Assembly: GCA_020137815.1 (NCBI GenBank)
Contig: CM035355.1
Location: 2,008,774 to 2,072,773 of the forward strand
Direction: 5' to 3'
From: Hormiphora californensis
Taxonomy: Eukaryota > Ctenophora > Tentaculata > Cydippida > Pleurobrachiidae
Length of the DNA: 64,000 nucleotides
Below are positions 48,801 to 58,243 of this stretch, one piece after another (within the stretch, counting starts at the first letter, position 1; the number at the start of each line of letters is the position of its first letter). Under the pieces are notes generated by a model. It made no database searches. It saw nothing but the letters and a program-made list of their open reading frames with translations, and was not told where the DNA came from. A program made the translations under genes and the position numbers.

Positions 48801-51800
48801 GGATAATGTCACTGTTCAGAGAGATCTGGGTGTTATTGTCAATAACCATCTCACTTGGAATAATCACACTGATTACATTCTCGATAGATTTACTGATAGA
48901 TTCAACCTTGTTCGTAGAACCACCCACTTTGTCAAGAACCCTCACCAGCGCCGTGTTCTTTATCTGACTTTGGTTCGATCTCTTTTGGAGCATTGCTCAT
49001 CGGTCTGGGCCCCTCACACTGTGGGAGTTCTTGACTGCCTTGAGGCTGCCCAGAAGAGAGCAATCAAGTGGATACATTGTGTCTCTCACCTCACTAGCTG
49101 GAGCAATGAGGTTTACCTCAGCCACCTCTCTACTCTTAACATCCTCCCTATTCACCTTCAATTCAAGTGTAATGATATGAAGCTTCTTTACAAGGTTATG
49201 ACTGGTCTAGTCCCAGTCACTCTCCCTAGTTACCTCTACATTAAGTCACCTCTTGATGTGGCTTATCCCACTAGATCTAACAGGGACATCATTGATAACA
49301 CCGACTTCACTACTTTATGTTGTTCCATTAGAGCTACCAGTTCTGCTTTTCGTAACAGTTTCTTTTATCGTTCCTTTTCCTACTGGAATACTCTCCCTAG
49401 TGATGTCAGGCAATCACCTACTTATTCTACTTTCTGTTTTAGACTCAAGAAGCACTTATTTTCCCTATTTTCTACCCAACATCCCTCCCCTTAACCCCTT
49501 TCTCAGGCTTCCTGTATTGCCCAACCAGCAACAGTATGTCAGTGCAGCGGCGAAGCCTGTTTCCTCCTCCTCATCCTCCTCCACTGGGCCGGCCCTACTT
49601 CGTCTTTATTGCAGTGCGATGGTTGCAGAGAAGGACAATTTTAATATGAACACTCGTGCTAATAATCTGTGTTATCTTACCCATTTTCTCTCTTTTGTGC
49701 GAGTATTTCTCTAATTTACTTACACCTATTTAAGTATTTTTAACCTAATGCATTGGTTTTTACCCTATTTAACATTGATACTTTTGTGGTGTGTGATCCA
49801 TATTTATCTGTATATTGAGCATATTTAAAATTTATGTGTGTGTTACGTATGTATGTATGCGAGTATGTGTGTACGTGTGTGTGTTGTGTGTGTTTGTTTG
49901 TCTGTGAGTGTATGTGTGTGCCTACTGCCTAGCGTTATCCCTATACTTTTAGAATAAACCTTATGATGTGGAGATTTTAGTGCTTGTCAGTTGGATTTTT
50001 TTAATCTATTTTATTATAGTATGGAACTGTGTTGGGTGTGACCTGTCATGGTGGCGTACAAGCCACGTTGGTTGAGCCCTGAGCCGGAGGACGACAGATA
50101 TTTGACGAACTATTTGCTTTTATAATTTTCGGTTTAAATGTTTTTCCCGATAAAAAAAAGTATTGTGATGAGTGTAGGAAGGTCTTTGAATTGTGTAGTT
50201 TCGGATTGGACAATTGAGTTTTTAAATAATGAACTTAATTTTAATAGTGTTTTATTTTCGGAGGACGGAGTACATCTCAACAGTAATGGGTACAATGTGT
50301 TAAATGAGATTATGTATGAGGAGTTAGTTTTTAACTGATATCTTGATTTATAATATGAAATTTAATGATAACAATTCTCTGGGGTTTGGGGGCCGAGTTT
50401 TCATCATTGTCCCCCAATTTCCCCATTTGTTAACCCATTCCTGAACCCTAAACCCATTCCCATTCAATGATCAGTGTCGAACAATACAGAAAAGCTATTG
50501 GGGGTTTTACGGGGGGTCTGGCTGGGGGGAAAAGGATAAAAATTGACAACACCGACAATAACAAAAGACAATACAATGAAACGACAGACATACTAATCTA
50601 TCATTTCCTCATATATATTTGTTACACAATTCTAATGATAGCTCTTTTAGGAATAATGCTCAGGAGTACCCCTCCACCCGTCAAGTTCAGAAAAGAAGGC
50701 CAACTTGTGTCTTTTGATCTAAACTCATCATATATTTGGTATGCTAATTGTGTCCTATTCCTCTTCTTAGTCAAAGGTATGAGATATAGTAAGTATGCAT
50801 ATCGATGTTATAAAAAGTTTAGGATTGCAGGCATTAATTTGTTCAAAGTCAGATGCAGATATACTATACTTGTTATGTTTGTTATGTCGTTAGCGAAAAT
50901 GCTACTACTGAGAAGCCATCCTGACATCATTAATCCAGGGCCTGATAAAAAGCTGAACTTAGTGTATTGTAATGTTAACGGTCTGATAAAGATGCACACA
51001 ATAGGTGGGGATCAGCCTGAATTTCAGGCCTCTAAACTTAGGGATCTAAAAGCATACTTATTCACCTACTCGCCCGATATCGTTGTTTTAAATGAAACTT
51101 GGCTGAATAAATATATTAGTGAAGGGGAACTTATATCAGATAAATATTACTCTATATTTAGAAAAGACCGCACTGAGAAGGATATGAAAACTTTTAGTAA
51201 AAAAGGAGGTGGAGGAGTTTTAATACTATGTAAAAACAATATTGGAGTTGAGACAGAGTTAGTTAAAACGAAGACCGATTTACCAATAGTTACTATTCTT
51301 CTAAAGCATAAAAATATAGCACCCGTTTGTATCTCGACATTTTATAGATATGATTATTCTGGATCGGAACACTTCAAAGAGGCGGAACGTTACTATACTA
51401 ATCTTGCCAAGAAGTTTAAGAATCTCACTATTATAGGGGATCTAAACCTACGTTCGGTGGATAACTGGGACGTCCCAGTGTCAAATAATAGTACTCATGA
51501 GAGTTTTATCAATTTATTTTTATCTCTAGGCCTAAAATCTCTAGTTAATGTACCAACGCATAGGGATGGAAATATTCTCGACTTAATACTTACTAACATA
51601 GAAACTACTTATTCTAATGTTTTGCTCGAAGAGAATAGTCTTGTAAAGTCGGACCATCTTACACTAAAATGTGAGATAAATTTCAAAAAATCACGCCCTA
51701 AGTATAAAAATTGTAAGAAATTCTCCTATAGAAAAGCTGATTGGGACTCTCTAAATGAAGAGCTTTTAGGAATTGATTGGTTAGGACAGTTCAAGGATCT

Positions 51801-54800
51801 GTCAGCAGAGCAGTCCCTACAAGTCTTTAAGTCTAGGTTAGACATTGCACTACGTCATAATGTACCATTAGTCAATGTAAAAATTGGATCACAGCCACCT
51901 TGGTATGATGAAGAACTACGCCAACTTAAGAAATCGTTCGATAACTCTAGAAAAGCCTTCTTGAAAAATATAGATAGTATTGTTGCTAAAGAGGAATACG
52001 AACTCAAAGAACATCAATACAGAACACTAGCAATAGAGAAAGAAACATCCTTTCTCGAGCTTTCCTCTATAGATGAACTTACACCAAATGCTAATGTATC
52101 AAAGAAATTTTTCAAACACGTAAAGTCCAAAACTAAATTCCTGAGAGAGTGTACTTTAATAATAAATTTAGCTCTTCGAGTCGTCGTAAATGTGAAATGT
52201 TCAATGAATTTTTCTGTAATCAATTCACTGAATCTAGCACTTACAAAGAAACTGTTGATATTGATAGAGATCACACTAATGATTTTAACTCTGAGATATT
52301 TAGATTTGATGAGATTCTAAAGATTCTAAAAAAGTTGGATGCGTCAAAAGCAACAGGTCCAGATAATATTGACGGTGTTGTACTTAAGAAATGTCATAAA
52401 TCCCTAGCTTATCCACTCACCCTTATATTTAATAAATCATACTCAGAGGGATGTATACCAATAGAATGGAAAACCGCGAACGTTGTCCCAGTTTACAAGA
52501 AAGGGGAACGATCATGCGTTGAGAATTATAGGCCTATTTCCCTGACTTGCCTTATTATGAAAGTTTTTGAGAAATTAGTAAGAGAACGCCTGTATAAAGC
52601 CTGTCTAGAAAAAATAACTCCCTACCAGCATGGTTTTGTACCCTTGAAATCATGTACGTCACAACTGATTGAGTTTAATTGTGAATTAGCGTTGAACATA
52701 AATAACCGAAATCAAACTGATATAGTTTACTTTGACTTTCAGAAAGCATTTGATAGTGTATCTCATGATGTAATAATAAATAAGCTGAAAAATGAGTTTA
52801 ATTTAGGAGGTAAGATGTTGCGTTTCCTAATGAATTATTTATCTGGTAGGCAACAGAGGGTTGTGTTAGATGGGGATTTTTCAGAATGGGTAGATGTTAG
52901 GAGTGGAGTTCCACAAGGATCAATTCTAGGCCCTTTCTTGTTTGTGTTATTCATAAATGATATTGTTAATGTCTTAAGAGAAGATGATCTAACTAAAATT
53001 AGGCTATATGCAGATGATCTGAAAATTTGGCGGGTTATAAATAGTGAAGAAGATAGTTTGCAGCCCGACATCGATAGTTTAGTGGAATGGGCAAAGGATA
53101 ATAAAATGATATTCCATCCTAAAAAGTGTAAGCTGCTTAGGTGTACTAAAATTATTAAACAACGTCAATTAAATTATCACCTAGGCAGAGATGAAATAAA
53201 ATTATGTGAAAATGAAGTTGATCTAGGAGTCTCAACTAATCACAAGTTGTCGCCAATCGAACACCAGAAAAATGTTGTTTCCAAAGCTTCTCAAAGATTA
53301 GGACTGGTGAAGCGTGTAGGCGTATTAGTTAAATGTCCCCTTAAAAAGAAGAACCTCTACATTAGTCTAGTTAGATCTTTGTTCGAACACTGTAGCCAAA
53401 TATGGCGTCCACAAAGTGAGTCAAGTCTGCTTAAGTTTGAACGACTCCAGAAACGTGCCACAAAATGGATATTCGGTGAAACAGATACCAGTTATAGTTT
53501 AGATACGTATATAAAGAAACTCAGGGAGATTGACGTACTCCCAATGACTCAAAAATTTCAATATAATGATCTTAAATTGTTCCATAAAATATTCTATGAG
53601 ACGTCTCCTATAAAACTCCCATCTTTCCTACAAAAATACAAACCGGAATTACATGATAGACGTGCCACCAGACAACAAACAAAACGAGACAGTACGGACA
53701 TTATATGTACCGAACAACCCAGAGTAGACCTGTTCAAAAACTGTTACTTTTATCGCTGCCACCTTGAGTGGAACTTACTTCCTAAAGAACTGAGAAATAC
53801 AGCTGAACACCATTTATTTTCCTCTAGACTGAAAGACCATCTCTGGAAAGCCTTACACGACATAACTTAATTCGCTGCTGTGGTGTGGGCCCCTTTCTCT
53901 TCTTTTATCTTTACAGTAACTGTCCTTCTTCCGCACATAGCTTACATTGTACTCAAATTGAAGGTTTGGAGTGGTGTTGAACAGTTTGAAACAAGATGGT
54001 GGACCCGCACCACAGATGTGAATTATAACTGATCTTAACATCTACCCAACAGTCGACTTGACGTTAAATTCGGGGTATGGTTCATGGGGGAGGGAGGTAG
54101 GGGATTGGGAATCAAGGGTAAGTATCAAGTATAATTGTTATTATTAATGAGTGAAATAAATTTAGCTTACAACTAGTATAAGAGTGTGTTTTAGCCTTAT
54201 AGCTACTTTTTTTAGATATTTTTAAATGAGGTTTTTAAGACGTAAGCACTCGCGCCTTAGGCTGCTAAACTATTAGTAAGAGTCAGTCGGGTATTTATTT
54301 AATGTGCAATTTGTACGTTTATATAATATCTTTTCAAATCAAATCAAGTACCATTTCGAGCTTTTCCGATTTTCTTTAGTACCACATTGGGCGATTCAAT
54401 GTTTCGAAAGCAACTGCCAAATGCTCCGCTATTAAGATATTTCCAGTATCCCCACTGACCCCTTGTTTCCTATGAAAAACAAGTTAACAACGAATTATGA
54501 TTAATAAATCAACTGGAAATTTTTTTGAGATCTGATCAAGTGAAAGTCACATCGTGAACGGTGAACCCAAATTTGATTTTATGCTTTCGTTACCTGGTTA
54601 CGCATATGGGGTGTACATTCTACTATCGATGCAAGTGAACAAGCGTCTTCAATCATTTCTCTGGTCAAAGTAAACTCCATATCTGCAATCGGTATATCTC
54701 TGTCCATGGTAATGACTCGTTGACTAAACTCCTCTATTTCCTTGAAACCTCTGTAGATTTTCTGAATAATTAGAATTACCTGATCATATCATCTACGTTA

Positions 54801-55457
54801 CCCATCAAACTTGTTATGTTCTAACCCTAATCTACATAACGGGGCGTGAGGAGAGAGAGAGGGTCGAACAAGGCAACCATCAAACACCCATATTACTTAC
54901 CATACACAGAATTTTGTACAATGCAGTCAGTTCTTTTTTCATCCGATTTTCACCACCATTCGTCCGTTCATCCCTGGTGTTAGCGAGGGATTCCATCGTC
55001 GACTGATTTCGATCGTCACTAGAGTTCCATTCAGCCACCACATTCCTTAGACCTTCCGATGTCAGCTCCCTGGTAAGAACTTGCTCCTGGAGGCGCATCA
55101 AAAGACTCTCATCCAGGGGATTTAAAGGGCCTAAAAATAATAAAAATAATAATAAGGTAAATCGGGGTCTGACTGTACATCTTTGACTTGGGTCAGGTGC
55201 GTTTCCCATATAAAGGGCTTACCGTTCCCATCTAACGCAGCCATGAGAAAGTCCATCGCGTCGTAGAAATCAGTCGAAGACTGCCCGCTCGGTGTTGGAT
55301 TGATGCGCCCCAGCTCATTCAAGTCGATTGAGAACCATGTACCAGATTGCGGTAATGTGGATTGAATATGGTATCGCTCCTCGATATCATCGTAACGCAT
55401 GTAAATACAGGTTTCACGTTCCATCATGTAGGCTCCACTTAACAAATCTACCGACAT
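42808..55457 (-). CDS. Protein kinase gene split by a 10.8 kb retrotransposon-filled intron
   Basis: Exons: 55457-55223, 55130-54901, 54761-54594, 54469-54352 and 43580-42808, all in phase. The first three encode ~210 residues with predicted helices and no recognised domain. Exon 4 encodes the start of a kinase N-lobe: the Gly-rich loop LNSGAFGSCF and the VVLKKI Lys. Exon 5 supplies the rest: a candidate alpha-C Glu in IIKEAGHML, HRDIRKDN catalytic loop, IIDFGLS, and ASPE in place of APE. All core catalytic residues are present, so an active Ser/Thr or dual-specificity kinase is likely. The family is not assigned. The exon 4-5 junction (AAT-G / AC) is split by 43581-54351, which holds two LINEs in antisense orientation to the gene. 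Confidence 0.8.
43797..45092 (+). CDS. LINE B ORF1, N-terminal part: AlkB-like dioxygenase fused to SGNH hydrolase
   Basis: The continuous frame 43797-44963 encodes an AlkB-like 2-oxoglutarate/Fe(II) dioxygenase at about residues 50-230. It carries HxD in VGYHSDFE, the distal His in FKHRAQKVEHG and the RYALSFR Arg-x5-Arg signature typical of AlkB. After a Pro-rich linker, an SGNH/GDSL-type hydrolase begins: LLLGTSMTKW (nucleophile block, Ser in GTS) and ILAFGTND (block III). A +1 frame break near 44950 moves the frame, which continues with LYKAYVDLVREVKRRFG to about 45092. There LINE A begins. The final DGVHLN block of the hydrolase reappears after LINE A at 50147-50338. SGNH esterase domains are known in CR1-type ORF1 proteins; an AlkB domain is not something I know as standard there. 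Confidence 0.7.
45093..45190. repeat. Tandem ~19-bp repeat at the 5' end of LINE A
   Basis: About five direct copies of TTCTCTGCTCTCTACTCAG. Tandem 5' UTR repeats are common in LINEs and may act as promoter units, by analogy only. Confidence 0.85.
45297..46061 (+). CDS. LINE A ORF1: coiled-coil plus RRM-like nucleic-acid-binding protein
   Basis: 254 residues. A heptad-like coiled coil (VVELEEQIDDLKEDMVDLK) precedes RNTIIVAGLPEDD, the start of an RRM-like fold as seen in L1-type ORF1 proteins. A basic C-terminal region follows (HRLSEGLRRRKKDLEEL). Such proteins coat the element RNA and chaperone target-primed reverse transcription. It lies 175 bp upstream of ORF2. The reading frame is intact. 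Confidence 0.75.
   Translation: MSGSDSKRPIRNPQSKSPISDLFLPGAPPITTKKQLQSKFSNLDLYDVFLAVLINHQASTTLVAELSNKVVELEEQIDDLKEDMVDLKTKSRDLDDRLLRQEAYSGRNTIIVAGLPEDDSETPDSLEDNLVDMLKKSDPTITRQDIGIAHRNGKTKKPGSAGRSITCVLTRASRKDTLMRKDSRSKLKTNHEVILFHRLSEGLRRRKKDLEELACVKWVAFSGHRLFTVCVKKDDGKDNFIKNVLRTEDVTEQN
46237..49494 (+). CDS. LINE A ORF2: apurinic-type endonuclease and reverse transcriptase
   Basis: 1085 residues, uninterrupted. The N-terminus is hydrophobic with a poly-Cys run and SILNPGPRGLKVIYNNVQGL, then endonuclease motifs NETW, GGGVLIA, LIGDFNFS, GRTLDLCFTN and SDHFPIS. Reverse transcriptase motifs follow: NYRPISLTCIASKVYERIV, FDFSKAFDSVNHDLL, SGVPQGSILGPLLFILFIND and the catalytic YADDLKLW. A ~250-residue C-terminal region follows. 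Layout and motif wording fit the CR1/L2/Jockey group. The intact frame suggests recent activity. Confidence 0.9.
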   Translation: MTFDMFNLTWSIISYFALLTPAIPLPPLHDMNFVWVDTCEEEMRRRRRFCCCCCCCCWFYWAQVSSTTIPPTPISLSNLNILLLVICNCSILNPGPRGLKVIYNNVQGLVSPGHLDSVSPPLNMTKVFEIQDFVYGNSADIIILNETWLKPKISSELIFPTNYKVFRLDRSGHTHPRDPSNPTRFRENGGGVLIAHRENISISSFKFSKPNVKAELLTIFLSLSNGKKLCFSTFYRVGTLGDDNFAEFKQHFDCLFSARNISKHVLIGDFNFSHVNWPASLPRNRVEELFLSYLLDDLGHSQLINSSTHSKGRTLDLCFTNDPACVTDIDILDQHSLCYSDHFPISILIDVDVGPIRQARRNIRIYDKGDYESFNSDLSFIDWVTEFSGDIDYNVNRFNIIVTTLIDKYIPIKSVKPILLPIWYNHECESARVRKENLRKRWKNSSSETDLDNFKAARKHFKNVCESSARLYCDVDDHDVVSRKFWRQVKVTSKSTRIPPTVNNGTVFRSVLEEQADLFNEQFASNFSEASTYDIDTDSTDSSIDCDFSASSVYQVLSKLNARKGPGPDNIHSIVFKRCAGSLAFPLSLLFEQAYSGGGLPAIWKTANVVPVHKSGDKRDVRNYRPISLTCIASKVYERIVTSRLLDHCYDMIDSRQHGFLPGRSCLTQLISVYDDLALNDNDKRTSDLILFDFSKAFDSVNHDLLLSKLQLNFGITGKMLSFIRNYLIGRSQRVVIGGKISSNLSVLSGVPQGSILGPLLFILFINDITECVSGECKIALYADDLKLWSRINGMQDHTDMQISVDNLYKWSNINKMKFHPSKCKVISTSSSRCEATWGELPCFLHSYVLGDTVLDNVTVQRDLGVIVNNHLTWNNHTDYILDRFTDRFNLVRRTTHFVKNPHQRRVLYLTLVRSLLEHCSSVWAPHTVGVLDCLEAAQKRAIKWIHCVSHLTSWSNEVYLSHLSTLNILPIHLQFKCNDMKLLYKVMTGLVPVTLPSYLYIKSPLDVAYPTRSNRDIIDNTDFTTLCCSIRATSSAFRNSFFYRSFSYWNTLPSDVRQSPTYSTFCFRLKKHLFSLFSTQHPSP
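50147..50338 (+). CDS. C-terminal SGNH block of LINE B ORF1, displaced by LINE A
   Basis: The open frame ends FSEDGVHLNSNGYNVLNEIM and then a stop. DGxHLN is block V of SGNH hydrolases (catalytic Asp and His). On its own the segment is too short to be a domain, and it fits the missing end of the hydrolase interrupted at 45092. It lies about 130 bp upstream of the LINE B ORF2 start. Confidence 0.7.
   Translation, partial: PIKKSIVMSVGRSLNCVVSDWTIEFLNNELNFNSVLFSEDGVHLNSNGYNVLNEIMYEELVFN
50467..53870 (+). CDS. LINE B ORF2: endonuclease and reverse transcriptase, one frame break
   Basis: The frame 50467-52145 encodes three hydrophobic N-terminal segments (for example FLIYICYTILMIALLGIML), then DIINPGPDKKLNLVYCNVNG and the endonuclease motifs NETW, GGGGVLIL, IGDLNLRS and SDHLTLK. 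A -1 break near 52145 shifts to the frame ending at 53870, with NYRPISLTCLIMKVFEKLV, YFDFQKAFDSVSHDV, SGVPQGSILGPFLFVLFIND and YADDLKIW. The break can be explained by one missing T in a short T run. Divergence from LINE A ORF2 is substantial, so this is a different family with the same layout. Confidence 0.85.
53871..54351. other. LINE B 3' end and kinase intron remainder
   Basis: No coding sequence. The 3' tail of LINE B probably ends before about 54170; the rest is intron leading to the kinase exon that ends at 54352. Confidence 0.5.
55150..55178. repeat. Pogo-like terminal repeat fragment
   Basis: GGTAAATCGGGGTCTGACTG followed by TA in the kinase intron 55131-55222. It matches the terminus of the 58964-59040 element. 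Confidence 0.5.
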
Positions 55458-55626
55458 GATCTATCATGAGCTAAGGACTAGGGAGATTGGGTTAAGAACA
55501 CAATTTGAGAAAAAGGACTTCTATTCCCATACCAAAATCTGACAAACTAGATTATAAACACGTCTTAAAAATAAAGGGCATGAAAATTCTTTACTGTACT
55601 GATTGTACAAAACCACAAAGTAAAAA
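55458..55626. other. Short intergenic spacer
   Basis: Between the kinase start codon and the stop of the next minus-strand gene. A/T-rich; no feature seen. Confidence 0.5.
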
Positions 55627-56534
55627 CTAGGGAACATAATCTTTGCGTGATTTCTCCAGTTTAAACTTGACACCATCCCTCCAAAGACTGTCCCTCATTT
55701 CTACCCATGGGTTCGCCTCAGCAGACACAAGCTTGGGCACGTACAGGGGAACACGTGCGTTCTTAAATCGGTTAACAGATGTTAAATACACCAGCTGTGC
55801 AGCTGCCTTCACCACCCACTCAGTGCGCAGCATTATTTCACCAAGTTCCTCATGGCTGGGTTCCAGTCCGCCATCCTCCTCCTCCTCATCTGGTGAGCCA
55901 TCACACCAAGCATCCTCAACCTCTAACAGTTTCAAACGATCCTGCTGGGTCCTAACACCTGTAGGATAGTTGTTGTTGTAGGGTGCATTGGAGAAATATT
56001 GATCATGGGGTGCGGGGGAGGAGGATGTGGTTGGTGGTTGATGGTGGTGGCGGGAGGGGGGTCAAAGATCATACCGAGTGTTTGTGTTGACCATGGCTTG
56101 CTTGATAAATCCACGAATACATTCTCCACATCTTTCAACCACAGCTTCCCTCCAAATGGGGATGAGTCCCGGGAACTCAGATGAACCAACGTACGATTCT
56201 GAAACACAACGTACGATTCTGAAACACAACTGCTACCTTTGATCTACCGAAGCTTCACAGAGCGGTGTGAGCCACACATTGATCATGACATTTGGACCGT
56301 GTCAACTAAACTATGCCTGTCGTGTGGAAGGAACATGAAGGAAGACAACATACTATAATACCAGGGCCTTCCACTTGGCCGAGGAAAGTCTCTCCGTTAC
56401 CCACCCTACAAACCTTTGTATCTTGTCGAAGAATGGAGCCCTGTTTGGAAAACAGCCCAAAGGTCGTCCCTAGAATGTAACCATGGTCCCAATCCTCTGA
56501 TCCAACTCCGTTTACCTCTCCTCCACTTACAAAC
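55627..56534 (-). CDS. Unrecognised gene, 3' exons (one frame break)
   Basis: Two exons are supported: 56534-56414 and 56198-55627. The first encodes GEVNGVGSEDWDHGYILGTT, the second NRTLVHLSSRDSSPFGGKLW, a Pro/His-rich stretch, then an acidic DEEEEDGG segment and a helical C-terminus ending KSRKDYVP. Continuity through the Pro-rich stretch (about 56010-56060) requires a frame change equal to one added base or two lost ones; C runs are present there. Upstream exons beyond 56534 were not resolved. I do not recognise the family. The acceptor of the second exon is duplicated (see findings). Confidence 0.55.
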
Positions 56535-56936
56535 CTGAAGTGTGAGACTTTTTAATCGAACATCCCAGTGCTAACATTTTTAACACCCTGTACACGATTC
56601 TAACCTTCATAAAAGAGAAAGACTAATATAACGCAGCCCTAAGTTGCTCTGTTTCGGAATTCTCAGTGTGGGATGCGTCATGCTTGAATTATCCGAAATA
56701 GTTCTGACTAAAATATTCGACCCCAAATTGGTCTCTAGATATAGGGAGCCGGTAGTTCAGGTGAATGAATTAGTTTGTATTACCTAGACAATGAATTAGA
56801 TAAGGTCGGATATTGTTGCATGGTACGCCGCTTTCTACAAATTTGGGGTAACATGTTGCTTTGATCACACATTCTGATCAATATGATACGTGACATGATA
56901 CGTGAAGTATAATCACTAATACCACCATTATGTCAT

Positions 56937-57051
56937 AAAAGTGCCAGGAGGACCTCGATTTACCGGGATGCTCGGGATAAAGCGTTTTGCCCAGTAAGTC
57001 AGGGTGCCCTGTATTAATATGGGTGATATACCGGTAAATCGGGGTCCGACT
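56937..57051. mobile_element. Degenerate pogo/Tigger-like MITE
   Basis: The left end GGACCTCGATTTACCGGG mirrors ACCGGTAAATCGGGGTCC at the right, ending CCGACTG. Target TA is degraded on one side. Same family as 58964-59040. Confidence 0.6.
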
Positions 57052-57149
57052 GATTTATATATGTAAACCCCATCTGCAGTGGTGAAGTAATTTTGGTAGT
57101 GTGAGCAAATCAACAATATTAAATATCGGACCACTGTTTTATTTGAATA

Positions 57150-58243
57150 ATGATGTTACGAATTTTGTTGGTAGTTCTACTGGTGGCGATCACTACATGT
57201 AAGAAGAAGGAGGGTATAAGTAAGTCGGGATTTACCGTCTATTTGTCACAGAAGCAGTCTGACACACAATTAACAGACTGGTTTGCTATCAAGCACGATT
57301 ATATGAATATTTCACCTTCCTCGGTGGCTATTTTCTTTTTATCCCATGACAACACGTGGCAACGAACACCGGCTGTTTTTTCTCATGAGGTCTCCAGTAG
57401 GATATACTTTATAAAGAACCTGATTGGGATAGAGATGATGCCCAACAAAAGCAGTTGTGATGACAAGTACTCTAAAGAGGAGAAAGTGTTCCGGAACAAG
57501 GATCTCAACGTTGCCGACCAAAAGATTTCATTGTGCTATCTCGTTACTGTGACCAATGGGCAACATTCAGCGGGGAAAGTTGTCCCGGATGGGTGTAACG
57601 TAAAAAAGAGTTGGGTTCCTGACTATCCAGTGGAAAAACAAGTCCGAGAGGTAGAACTCATCCCACAGGGAGAACTCATTCCAGAGGGAGAACTGACGCA
57701 AGAAGATGAACTGGCGAAGGAAAAACAACAGCTGCTAATGGAAGAATCAAGAATTTCTAAACAGTCTACAAAAAACACATTCCAGCTGAGCATTCACAAC
57801 TTTCAAACCTCTATATTTCATGGTTTTCTCAGGGCTTTTGTTTGCAAAGTGATAGTGAGACAGTATGGAAATGCTGTTGATTTGAGCAGTGTTGATCTTG
57901 GTAAGTTAAAGACAACAAATAATACAGATACTAACGAAATATATTCAATTTATAGTCCTTGTCTCTCCATTCACTTCCTAATTCCCAGTCCCCTATCTTC
58001 CTACATCTTCCTATACATCCTAGGTCATAAACTCTTTCAGGCGAGCAAGTGCAGCTGTGGTATCAAACAACAAGTGGCAGCTGGATCCCACTTTGGAACA
58101 TGAATCATCACTCATACAACAGCCCAAAAAACATCTACACTAGTGTGGTAACTATCTTCAGTGTTCCAAGCAACTGCCATGTCTTCAAGTGTGTGGCGAG
58201 TGTTAATGGCCATCAAGTTCAATCTCAACCACAGCCTTGTTAA
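57150..58243 (+). CDS. Secreted protein with possible Ig-like C-terminal domain
   Basis: Two exons: 57150-57900 and 58041-58243 (TAA), phase 1 junction, 317 residues. The N-terminus MMLRILLVVLLVAITTCKKK is a clear signal peptide. The first ~140 residues have paired Cys and beta-type sequence; a charged segment with repeats (ELIPQGELIPEGELTQEDEL) follows. The last exon contains QLWYQTTSGSWIPLW and CHVFKCVASVNG, which resembles the F-G strands of an Ig-like domain. No TM helix follows, so it is probably secreted. The family is not recognised. The start is the first ATG of a tandem Met pair. Confidence 0.65.

Larger units (their letters stand above)
45093..50137 (+). mobile_element. LINE A: apparently intact CR1/L2-like non-LTR retrotransposon nested in LINE B
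   Basis: The element starts with five ~19-bp tandem repeats (TTCTCTGCTCTCTACTCAG), then ORF1 (45297-46061), ORF2 (46237-49494) and a 3' region with a TG-rich tract and AATAAA near 49952. Both ORFs are uninterrupted. It splits the SGNH domain of LINE B ORF1 between its GTND and DGxHL blocks. End positions are approximate. Confidence 0.7.
43770..54170 (+). mobile_element. LINE B: non-LTR retrotransposon, interrupted by LINE A, with AlkB-SGNH ORF1
   Basis: The element is reconstructed from an AlkB-SGNH ORF (43797-45092), then the inserted LINE A, then the C-terminal SGNH block (50147-50338), then an endonuclease/RT ORF (50467-53870). The boundaries are approximate; no target duplication was identified. 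It lies antisense in the kinase intron. Frame breaks in both ORFs suggest it is no longer active. Confidence 0.65.
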
